A DNA stretch of 64,000 nucleotides from Takifugu bimaculatus. Lineage: Eukaryota; Chordata; Actinopteri; Tetraodontiformes; Tetraodontidae. The notes under the pieces are model-generated. The model was given only the letters and a program-made list of their open reading frames with translations. It searched no databases and had not been told where the DNA came from. Below, piece after piece: positions 1-9,493 of the stretch (position 1 is its first letter; the number at the start of each line of letters is the position of its first letter). The stretch is from NCBI GenBank assembly GCA_004026145.2, contig CP034991.1, positions 11,388,110 through 11,452,109 of the forward strand, read 5' to 3'. The translations under genes and the position numbers were made by a program.

Positions 1-311
1 AGTTTAGCAGCTAAAACCAAGTCTTTTTCCTTTTGTCGGAAGAGCGACAGCAACTCCGAGTTTTGCGCCGCCGCGGGAGCCTCTAGACCCGACAGATCGT
101 CCTCGTCATCCCGCTGGCCGGTGAGCATCGCCAGCTCCTCCTCCAAGGCCACGCCGAGGCCTCCGGAGCCGGTGCGCCGCAGCTGGTGACCCTGGACGCC
201 GCCGGGCTCCTGAGCAGCGGCGCCGTCCCGGGGCTCCATGCAGTCGCTGTCCAGCTCCAGTGGTGCTGAAACCGCGGCAGACGCCTGCAGGTCCAGGCAG
301 AAAGTGGACAT
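1..311 (-). CDS. bicdl1: BICD family-like cargo adapter 1, first coding exon (partial)
   Basis: Reading the minus strand from an ATG at 309-311 gives an open frame to the left edge (about 103 codons). It starts MSTFCLDLQASAA, contains an acidic LEEELAMLTG segment and ends near LLSLFRQKEKDLVLAAKL. Human BICDL1 (CCDC64) as I remember it starts MSAFCLGL and has LALEEELALL and ELLSVIRQKEKDLVLAARL, so the start codon and identity are well supported. The family is a coiled-coil adaptor linking dynein/dynactin and KIF1C to Rab6 vesicles in developing neurons. Only the low-complexity N-terminal head and the start of the first coiled coil are in the window; the remaining exons lie to the left. It is head-to-head with cit, as in the human 12q24 region. 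The family identity is secure; whether this is a teleost a or b copy cannot be told. Confidence 0.9.
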   Translation of the reverse strand, partial: MSTFCLDLQASAAVSAPLELDSDCMEPRDGAAAQEPGGVQGHQLRRTGSGGLGVALEEELAMLTGQRDDEDDLSGLEAPAAAQNSELLSLFRQKEKDLVLAAK

Positions 312-830
312 CACCGTCCGGCGTAGAACGAACCGACAGATAAGACCGCGCTGGTTTCACTCCGGATGAACCCACCCTGTTCTGGCGGGGTCGGGCTCAC
401 CTGACCGGCTCATTGTTAACATTTCAGCCGCGATTGTCGCAATTTGGACCTGATGAGTGAAGAAAAACCGGTGCAGATCCGCCCCCCCCCCCTCTCTGCT
501 GACTAAAGTAGCAGCCTCGACTCCGGCTGTGACTGAATCCTAACAAACGCCGCCTCCTCTGCAGCGCACGGAGGGCTGGTTAATGCGGTCCACATGAGAT
601 GGTTTCACCCCGGAATAAACGGGCTGTGCGCGGCGGGTCGCTCATGGTCCACTCGGGGTCCTGGGTCCCACATAATGAGCGGTTTGTGCCACCGGAGGCA
701 TCTGCCAGCCAAACAGATAAGCGCGCTCCCGATGCCGTCTCATCTCCTGTGCGCGCTCCCACCACGTGGTGACGCTCGCTGCGACCTGTTACAAGCTCGC
801 AGCTGATTGGCTGAAAATGATAGCGCCATA
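312..830 (-). promoter_or_regulatory. bicdl1: Presumptive bicdl1 5' UTR and promoter, GC-rich
   Basis: The stretch immediately upstream of the bicdl1 start codon is GC- and CpG-richer than the AT-rich DNA that follows at about 850. It includes a C-run at 482-493 and several CpG-containing blocks up to about 800. No TATA box is evident. Position and composition suggest a CpG-type promoter serving bicdl1. Nothing shows that it also fires toward cit, whose first recognisable exon is almost 9 kb away. The transcription start cannot be fixed from sequence alone. Confidence 0.4.
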
Positions 831-2793
831 TTTTGGTGCTTCACGCACACATCTGTGAGATAAAGCTCACGATGACACAAAGAGTTAATGTAAGAACAAT
901 CATTAAGTCTATGGCCTTTTTATATTAAAGTGAGGAGAAAAGATCACAGTACAAATTGATCATTCTCACTCATTCTATTAAAATATATCATATCTCAAGA
1001 GTTAATAACAACCTGGACCTGCTATCCCAATCGCGACTAATAATAATCCTTTGTTTTCTTAAAATTTCTTCATTAAGACTTTTTATTATCCAGGTCAATG
1101 TAGCACATATAATATAAAAACTTTTGATTTTGTCTAAAATGCTCAACGCAGCACATTATGTCTATTAAATGTGACAAATTAGGAATAAATTGAAAAACAA
1201 TATTGATAATTACATACAACACATCGTTTGCAAATTAAAACACAGCTATCACTACACCTGAGTTTGTCATAGTTATAAAAAATAATATGGAAGAATAACT
1301 GAAAGTAAATTTTGATTTCATTGTCTATTATATTATGAAGAATTTAAGTGATTAAAGTATTTGATCATAAAAATTGACTGTTGAGTCACGACGTTTAAAA
1401 ATGTTAGGCTAATGTTGACACGTAAAGTTAGCTATTTTAAGTTTAACAGAACAAACGGGGTTATTCTTTTAGTTTCACTTCATTGCCAACTTCTAGTTCT
1501 AAATTATGCTTTTTACATAATTAGGTGACCAAAATACACCACAATTTTCCTGGAGTTGTAGCTTTCCCTTAATCTGCGCTGCCCTTTTATGGCTCTAATG
1601 TCTCCCTCAGAGGAAAAAAATCCAACACATTTTCAGGGAATAAACTAATTAACTGAGATGGCCCATAAATTCGGGTTAGAAATTTAAACTAAGATTGGGG
1701 TTAATTCTAACACCAGCATTGCTTTAGGGATGAAGGTTGACAAATGAACAGTCTATAAAGGATGCAGTAATATGGGGGTGTGAAGGGACAAATATGGGCT
1801 TTGGGGGTGGGGGGGTTTTAACGATGGATGATTACAAACAAAAGCCTCTTGAGCTGATAAAATGAAGGCACAAAGGAAGTGGGTCACAGCCTGCTGGTCC
1901 ACCATCCATGGCTTCGGGGACAGTGGGGGCCACACAGGGCATAATGAGTGATTTCCTCAGAGGACATCAAAAACATCACTGCTCAGATTAACATTTAAGA
2001 TTAGGGAATTTAGCTGGCCATGTTATCCTTATTACTGTGGCACTGCTGGAATGGGCTCACACACAACCAAGCAGAGCCTAGAGCCTATGACATACATTCG
2101 AAGACTGATCAGTTGCTAAACACACATTATCCAGAAGACCTGACTGGAATATTAACTGTTTTTATGTTTTGCCTTTCATCAACACAGTGGCGTTTATTGG
2201 TTTCTTTGCAAATTTCAAACGGGACCTTTTAAAACCTTGATCGTTGTCTCCCCCTGTCGAGATAAAATGGCGTTGCAACAACCCATTTCTGCCGCACAAA
2301 TCAGCTCGTCAGCCGAGTGAATAATTAATTTGCTGTGTTGTATAATCGATTGCATAAAGCAGCTGCTCAATAGATGGGGGTATGTTACACAGGTGTTGCC
2401 AATTACATCCCATAAACGTGTGATCAACAGCAGACGTTTATGGTCCACCTTTCCTTTTGAGATTACCACAGTTGAGCGTGTGCAGAGCTACAGTAATTAC
2501 GGATGATTCCTCTAGTTAAAATGAGCCTCCTGCTGTCTGTATCAAACTGTCACATCATCGAACATTCCGGTGCAGGCAGTTTTGCAGCCAATATCGATGC
2601 AGACTCTATTTTACTTATGTAACATCCTTCCTTTGTAGCCAGCCCCGATTCTGCCTTATTTTAAAGAGCAGATGCATGTTATGTAACCAAACACAGGCCT
2701 TCAAAGCACTAGATCGCAGTATTTCTCAGTCAGAACACTCATTCGTACTCATTCAACGTGTCAGAATATGTGAATATGTCGATGTTCTATTTC

Positions 2794-2812
2794 TGGCCAG
2801 CAGGGGGCAGTG
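2794..2812 (+). promoter_or_regulatory. CTCF-like motif, forward
   Basis: The bases TGGCCAGCAGGGGGCAGTG follow the CTCF core consensus (CCASYAGRKGGCRS) very closely, including the flanking TGG upstream of the core. It sits between the bicdl1 and cit promoters, where an insulator would make sense. Motif match only; occupancy is not known. Confidence 0.5.
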
Positions 2813-3483
2813 TTGGACACAGAAAACGAAGTTCTGTCTCCTCAGAGTTTCGGTTTCATAACAACTATATATATATTTATATATTAAAAAAACAACCTCT
2901 GAGAAATAACAGCAGCATCCTTGCAGAGTAAAGATACAAATTCCGAATAAAGTCATCCAGTGCAAAGCTTTGGTTTGTTCATCTGGGATCAGCGTTAAAG
3001 TCATACAGTACCTTGTTGCTAGGAAACATCAGCACAAGAGCCAAAGCGCGGCATCACTGAAAGTACAACACTTTTCACAAGCAACATAATGTAGGCATTT
3101 TTCCTGCACCAAAGAGGACTGGTAGAACTTATTTAAATAATGAAATAAGACAGATTCATTAAAAGGCACAATGATGTTTTGGATTTGAAACTTTTTTTCT
3201 TTTTATTAATTATTCATTAATCTTGAATTGACAGGACAACTGTCTTGATTTCTTGTCCTTGACTGACTAAGTGACACCTCCAACCTCTCCCTCCCGGGGT
3301 TTTTTACATGACTTCCATCAGTCAGACAGGTGTGAAAGCATCGTTAACAACCACACAGAGAAAAGAATGTCTTCTTTCTGTCCCTGTCTGGCACTGCTTA
3401 CTGTGACAACACTGTCACCCTCTGAGCATGTAGTTCCTTCTGCTGGATGATGTGGTGCTGCAGTCCAGATCACTTTCTGCCAT

Positions 3484-3503
3484 CTGTGTGTGTGTGTGTG
3501 TGG

Positions 3504-3576
<73 letters not shown>
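3484..3576. repeat. (TG)n microsatellite
   Basis: About 93 bp of nearly pure TG repeat with a short GGGTGAG interruption near the left end. It creates spurious long Cys-Val or Thr-His frames on both strands that should not be annotated as genes. Confidence 0.97.
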
Positions 3577-3577
<1 letters not shown>

Positions 3578-4200
3578 CTCACAGTGACGTGTCCCCTGAC
3601 TTGGATTAACATAAAAATCAGAAATCTGAGGTGATGCTGGCAGCCTGTGACAGACACTGGGGACCTTGTTAAGCTGTGACAGGACAGTAACATCACACTC
3701 TTCTCTTGTGAACTTTGACTTTTGCCATTTCCTGAAATTGTGTGTCCCAGTTTGAGTTAAAGACAAGCCGAAAGTGACATTTCAAATCTCTGACTCGAAT
3801 ATCTATAAAGATCATTACTATCACAGTCTTTGCAGACTCTACATTGATTATAACATTTTGCAAATCACATTGGTTTACTGCTATAAATTCATAAGAAAAC
3901 ATGTTTTATTTACATAAACTCCTTTTTTTTTGCTGTTCCTGTTTACATGCAGATGAAAGCAGCAAATCTGCACCCTGCCAGTAATTAGACTGCACCTCAG
4001 CTGTCACCTAAAGGTGCAGCGGGGGGGTCGTTTTGTCTGGTCAGTAATGAGCCGCAGCCACACGGGAGTGAGCTGCATTTCACCACCAGGCCACTTTTAA
4101 ACGCTGCACCTGACGAGGGTGATCAGTAAAGACTGCTGCAGTGTGGAGAGAGGAGAGGTGGAGGAATAGTTCAGGGTGGATAACTGACAAGACGGAAGGA

Positions 4201-4245
4201 GAGAGGAGGAGGAGGGAGGGAGGGAGGGAGGGAGGGAGGGAGGGA
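4201..4245. repeat. (GGGA)n microsatellite
   Basis: A purine-rich GAGGA run passes into at least seven perfect GGGA/GGAG units. It belongs to a longer strand-asymmetric purine/pyrimidine zone that continues as the CT-rich tract at 4397-4471. Confidence 0.95.
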
Positions 4246-4396
4246 TGGTGAGAGCTCTTCTGTCTCTTCTGCTGAAATTCTCCACAATTCCATTTCTCTC
4301 TAATCTTGCATGAGAGCAGTCCTCCGTTCACCCTCTCTTCTCCTGCTCCGTCTCTCCATCAGCAGTGATCTCCAGTTGTTCCTGCTGCCTCACAGA

Positions 4397-4471
4397 GATC
4401 TCTGTCTCTCTCTCTCCATCCCTTCCTCTCTCCCTCCCCACTCCTCTCTCCCTCCCTCTCTCTCTCTACCC
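4397..4471. repeat. CT-rich polypyrimidine tract
   Basis: TCTC and CCCT repeats dominate these 75 bp. The tract lies directly upstream of two ATG codons (4472 and 4549) and could be either a 5' UTR pyrimidine tract or simple low-complexity DNA. Confidence 0.85.
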
Positions 4472-4548
4472 TATGAGGATGCCATCCCTGAATCTGATGA
4501 ACCAGCGAAGTGCTGATTCTGGCCGGTGGCTTCCCAGGGAGACCCCAC

Positions 4549-4629
4549 ATGAACGGGCTAACTGGACGAGGTGGTGCCACGTCTGAGGAGTTTGGCAGAG
4601 ACCCCAGCAGCTGCTGCAGCAGCCTCTCA
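4549..4629 (+). CDS. cit: Candidate alternative first coding exon of cit
   Basis: An ATG at 4549 opens 27 codons (MNGLTGRGGATSEEF then a Ser/Cys-rich end). They stop exactly at a strong donor, TCA|gtgagt at 4630, leaving phase 0. The first certain cit exon (9099) also begins in phase 0, so the two could join in frame across a 4.5-kb intron. Mammalian N-citron likewise begins with a short unique peptide spliced to the coiled coil. The peptide is not similar to the mammalian leader I remember (MLLGEEAM), the Kozak context is weak (C at -3), and an upstream out-of-frame ATG exists at 4472. Treat it as a hypothesis for the missing start of cit. Confidence 0.3.
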
Positions 4630-7600
4630 GTGAGTACTGGAACTTCCTCCTTTGGAAGAGGAGGAAGTGGCCGAGTGTGACGAGTTGGCGGTCTTTATTT
4701 CCCTCTCGTCTGATCCGGCTGTTGCATGGATGGATTGATGGGTGTTTGTGCCGCTGTGGATGGAGCCGGAGGAGCTCGCGCAGCAGCGGCTGTGCAGGAG
4801 TGAGCGCTGTTTTTGGTCACGACACTGAAATCCTGCGTTTGTCTTCACTGCTTCACTTACTTGGCTGCTGCGCTCACAATCACTCCCTGCTGGGTTTCTG
4901 CGTCTTCAGTCACGTGTGCTTCTGTTTGCAATCAGGCAGAAAGTTCATCGGAACGTCTGTCGTGAGGGGATTTTCCCGAATCTTCTCGCGGCAGAAGTTG
5001 GGGGTTGAGATTAGGTCCAGAGGAAAAGGCTGAATTTACAAAGAGTGACAAAACGCCTGTGGTTGGAGGGAAGTATCTCTATGGTAACAGCAGCCTTTGC
5101 CAAGCATATAGGAAAGAGGTGAAGGAAGCTTCTTACTGCTGCCTGTTCCCCTGGATCAGCAGCACCAACGGAACCAAAAGTGAGCCAGTAGAAAAGCAGT
5201 CGCAGACAAATGTGATTTTAGTCCATATTAACATTTAAAGCAACTGGAGCATGTGAGTTGGTTTAAATTATGTGGAGTAAGAAAACCTGCATGCAGACCT
5301 CCGGAAGTGTTCATGTAATCACTGTAGCTTAAAAACGTCATTAATATATAATTTACTACTAAAAACAATTGATATGTTTATATGTTATTATTATTTAAAA
5401 TAGATTTCAGTACTTGTTTTAATCTTCAGCTTATCAGATATCAGGACATTAATATTGTTGCTGTATCTGGAAACCAACTAATGTTTGAGTAATACATAAT
5501 ATGTTTGATTTTAGGGATTTGGGATGTTTTGCAGTTTGCTCTTGACATTCAACTGCAGGAAGCACGTGCTGGTTCTGCAGTTTGCAGCAATTATGTCGAG
5601 GCTCTACTGCGCGAAACCCACGAGTGTCACTTTCCCAGAAGCCCCATTGAGAACGCTGCTCCTCTAATTTATTGGAATTGGTGATATAATAGCGTTGTGA
5701 TACTGTCAACCGGATCACAGGGCCGGGGAGGGTTTCTCTCCCAGTCTTTAAAAGATCAATACAATGATCAAAAACTCTTTCTTTGATGGATGAAGCACAG
5801 CCACGATGTAGCCTTTTGGAATATAGGTTAAACAGTAGCATGTAATAATATAAGACTTTAGGACATTACTGCTTTATATCTAGATCAAACCTGTTTATAC
5901 AGAACAAAAAGTCAGATTCTATTCGTGAGCGCTTAGTTTAAACTTCAAATCCTGCGATGTTTTGCAGGAAACTGTTAAACTGCTGCACTAGTCGGAGCAC
6001 GAGCCCCCCCCCTTCCCGCCCCATCTTTGTTGCTTGAGCGTGGTATCGCTAATTGGTTGCCATGGCGATAAAATGTACCCAGAGACTGAAGGTTGACAGC
6101 AGTGGGGCGGAGATGGGACGGCGATTGTGCCCCGTTGGAGGAGAATCTGTGCCACTGGGCTCCAGCAACAGGTCTGATTCACTGCTGCCTACGGGCCACA
6201 GTTCCAGCGGCCCTGCTTCACCCTGCAGACTGGATGTAGAGCAACACCATGACTGGGATGCAACCTCTATCCACTCTCCTCCTCTTCAACAGCTCTGACT
6301 CACTGCCCAGCTCACATTATTCAACCCACGAGAAAGAGCTCCTCGACTGAGTTGGGAGCCAATGTTCCTCAGTGAAATGTTACCACTTGGCTCTTGATGA
6401 GCTCTCATAAACTCGTGGTATTTATGGAACATTGGTGATTGCGGCCACTGTCATTTCATTGTGTGCACCCGGTGGAGGACGGCTTACAGGTGGGCAGCGT
6501 TTCAGCAGGGAGAATTCAACCGCAGACGGACCAGCCGAGCGGCTCCAGAAGCTGTTAAAATGTAAAAATAATCAGAATCTCCTTCTCGAGCTCGTTATTG
6601 CCGAGGAGGAGCCCAGATGCCGCCTGTCAGCGAGCGTATTTAGGAGGACGACCAGAATCGAGATCCATACGTGCCCTCGTGCTAGGTGGCACCACATGCT
6701 ACTGAGAGTAGATACAAAACACTGTGATTTGGATCATCTCCAGCAGCCATCTTCTGCTCCTTCTTATCCAGTGCTGGGGTGCAGGGAGGACAGGTCTCCA
6801 CCTTCAGCAACCACCCAGCTCACATGGCACCTGACCCCCTCAGCCCCTCTCATGGGCGGTGAGCCCATGTGAAGATGAGCCCACATACCTAATTCGGGCT
6901 GGGCTTCATGGGTGCTGACCTGACCACCAGGCTTGTAGGTCAATGGTTTTGCTCATCTTAATGGGTTCTTTTGAGGCCATCTTAGTGTGGTTCCTCACCT
7001 ATGACCCGTTTGCCTTGGGCGGCCCCACCAGGGCCCAGCGAGCTACAACTTGGGGAGAAGGAGTTGAATTAACACTTATTCTGAATTTATCTGACAACAA
7101 AAAAGCAAATGTACCATTAATTTTTTTTGTTTAAATTTTCAGTTCTTGGAGGGAACAAACATTTCCAAATATCTTATATAACGTTCATAAATAATCGATA
7201 ATGTTGAAAGGTCCTGTTTCTGGAAATATTTGCAGCAGGACGTTACCTTCTGTTGAGCGCCATCAGAGACGCCAGTCGTACCACCACTACACGTATGAGC
7301 CACCTGCTCCTGCATCTCGCCGCGGCAAAGCGACGTGACACCATCTGGATAAATGTTATGCAGTTCCCCAGAACCTCCAATCCTTTGATGACCCCTCAAG
7401 CAAAGGGAAAATAGCCACTTTTGGGCCCCCCCGGCTCATATGTCACACAATGGCTCCTTCCTGTTAGTCACACAGACATTCAGCACACAACATTAAAAGC
7501 GGGAACTGGGCCGCACGCGTTTTCTTTCGCTGAGCGTGTAACTGTAGGGAAGAGTGGGAGGTGAACCTCGGCTTTTTATAGACGCTCTGCCTCTGTCGCT

Positions 7601-9098
7601 CATTCTGCTGCCTGCTTCTGGATCACAAAAGCTGCCAAATATATCCAGTGGTGGTAAAAGAGACTGCGAGTGAACACGAGCGCGCTATTTATAGCCTCTG
7701 AGCTTGAACAACGGCACAGACGTGGTCAGCGCAGTATGAACGCCTTATGCTGAATCTGTTTGCTCATGTTTATATGAACCGTAACAGCACTGACTTGTGT
7801 GTGTGTAACGTGGTACATAAGGTGTACGATGAGTCATCAGGAGCGTGTCTCATTTCCAGTTTAAAGACCTTTTCTATTTTCTGGTAAAGATTTAGATAGT
7901 AAATGATGTAAATCATAAGGGATAAATCAAAAAAAGCCATCTGCACAGGATGAGTTGAGTGTTTTACATAAGAGGGTTGAGTCAGCCTGAGAGGCTGTGC
8001 ATAGAGTCTGTTTATTCTCATGGTCCCCCCCCCCCATCCCTCGATATCAATTCTAATTTCTCCTGCAGAGTCGAGACTGCATCCATCAACATCTCCAGAT
8101 AAGCGGCCCCCGTCGATAAACACCAGTGAGAACAGAGCGCTGCCACTGGACAATGTCACAGGTATTACTTTTCACATGGTGAGAACTCTCCTTGCAGAAA
8201 CAGACTGATGCAGCCATCTTGTCGCTTTGCCTGCTGTGGCCGAGCTGGTGCGCTGTTGTGTGTTGTTGTACGTGCTACATAGTGAGGACCAGGGTGTGCT
8301 GTTCTCCTACCAAGTGAGGACATTTTCAAAACTTCCAAAGTTAAGGTTAGAATTGGGTTTGGGTTAGTGTTGGGCTGTGTGTGTGTGTGTGTGTGTGTGT
8401 GTATTAATATCATGTGCATGTCATTGATGCCATCTTTCTTCAACAACTCTTTTACAGGATGTAATATGTTTGATGGTTCCCCTCAATTCCAGTTTTGTGC
8501 CACAGAAACGTGTTTATATATTTGATCTTCACCATATGTACATTTATTTCAAATATACCTCCATTGGGTTAAACATCCCTGTCCAATCAGTAGCCGCCAT
8601 ATAAATTAGCAACAAACCTGCTAACGTGCTGGGTCAGTTTCTAGTGTTAGCGAAGGAGCGAAGGAGGAGTTAAAGCCATCAGATCCCAACAGTGTGGTGG
8701 AGTTTGTGATACCCTTGGATCTGCGAATACTGCTGACTCTGTTGTCACTGGCTACACGCTGTGGCACCGTGTCGCTGCAGGCGTGTGTCTGCATTCAGAC
8801 TCTGCGTTTGTGTTTTCATGCAAAAAAACAGACTATTTATCTGATACAAAGTACTGATACTGTGCTGCAAGTCCTGTTGTGTCTCTGGTCTCCAGCAGGC
8901 TTCTGGCCCGCTAATGTTGTAATTGCATCATCCACTACCAGTGACATGCAACATCCTTCCAAGTGCAGACTTGTGTGGACCTCGGATGTTGAAACTTGAC
9001 ACCGTGGAAACAAATCCGATCAGATCACATCTATTATCTGAAATGCAGATTAATTGAGGATGCTAATTTACCGGTCCATGCCATGTCCTCATTTGCAG
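4630..9098. other. Non-coding region upstream of the first certain cit exon; kinase exons absent
   Basis: In the expected place for CIT kinase exons I see none of the catalytic-loop, DFG or activation-segment codons. The region holds a stretch at about 6700-7030 that looks like an old dispersed repeat (family not assigned), a GT microsatellite at 8376-8402 and a poly-C run at 8026-8035. It also holds one exon-like segment at 8069-8161 with good splice signals but phases that do not fit cit. An in-frame ATG at 9060 would allow a start directly upstream of exon 9099 if the preceding intron were unspliced. Confidence 0.6.
8376..8402. repeat. (GT)n microsatellite
   Basis: Thirteen or so perfect GT units. 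Just upstream (8341-8372) is a GGTTAG/GGGTTAG-like run that resembles degenerate telomeric sequence. Confidence 0.95.
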
Positions 9099-9493
9099 GT
9101 CGAGCAGGAAATCTCTCTTGTCCAGAGGAAGATGTCTGACCTCGAGTCAGTGTTGCAACAGAAGGACATTGAGCTGAAGGCCTCCGAGACCCAGCGGACC
9201 ATCCTGGAACAAGACCTGGCCACCTACATCACAGAATGTAGTGTAAGTAGGTTTATAGATGGAATGATCACCTGACCTCTTGTAAATATACCTTTTATTG
9301 ACTCACAATGTGTGTTATAATGACAGTTCAATGTGCTTTTCCACTAACTAGAACCCTTTATGTTTCCCCTCAGAGTCTGAAGCGCAGCTTGGAGCAGGCC
9401 CGGATGGAGGTTTCACAGGAAGATGATAAAGCGCTGCAACTGCTGCACGACATCCGGGAGCAGAGCAACAAGCTGCAGGAGATCAAAGAGCAG
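9099..9493 (+). CDS. cit: cit exons 1-2 recognised: start of coiled coil
   Basis: Exons 9099-9242 and 9374-9493, both phase 0, encode VEQEISLVQRKMSDLES, then a segment nearly identical to human (KASETQR.., DLATYITECS, LKRSLEQARMEVSQEDDK). In human CIT this is where the kinase-proximal region ends and where the N-citron isoform begins, so the first certain exon coincides with that isoform boundary. The acceptor before 9099 is a good pyrimidine-tract/cag site, so an upstream exon must exist unless transcription starts inside the intron. Confidence 0.9.

Larger units (their letters stand above)
831..4548. other. Non-coding spacer between bicdl1 and cit
   Basis: No open reading frame here resembles a protein family I know, on either strand. 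From 850 to about 1700 the DNA is AT-rich and featureless. A CTCF-like motif lies at 2794-2812. A block around 2320-2470, with homeodomain-type TAATTA and short non-repetitive sequence, could be regulatory. The TG microsatellite at 3484-3576 and the GGGA/CT-rich tracts at 4201-4471 account for most of the low-complexity frames. In particular I looked for kinase signatures (HRDIKPEN loop, DFG, APE) and found none. Confidence 0.6.

Noticed and set aside
3415..3766. Open frames rich in Thr-His or Cys-Val across the TG microsatellite
   Set aside because: They are translations of a (TG)n repeat on both strands with no splice or homology support.
4677..5033. 118-codon plus-strand frame in the bicdl1-cit spacer
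   Set aside because: No resemblance to any family I know, begins within the intron following the candidate exon 4549-4629, and lacks conserved-looking composition.
6432..6872. 146-codon plus-strand frame
   Set aside because: Overlaps sequence that looks like an old dispersed repeat; no domain, splice context or homologue recognised.
6700..7030. Possible transposon-derived sequence with cctcacctatgacc and tgccttggg words
   Set aside because: It resembles repeats I have seen in fish genomes, but I could not define ends, family or coding remnants, so it is not called as an element.
9060..9098. In-frame ATG (MLIYRSMPCPHLQ) immediately before exon 9099 as the cit start
   Set aside because: The bases form a good branch/pyrimidine/cag acceptor context; kept only as a possible internal start if the intron is not spliced.
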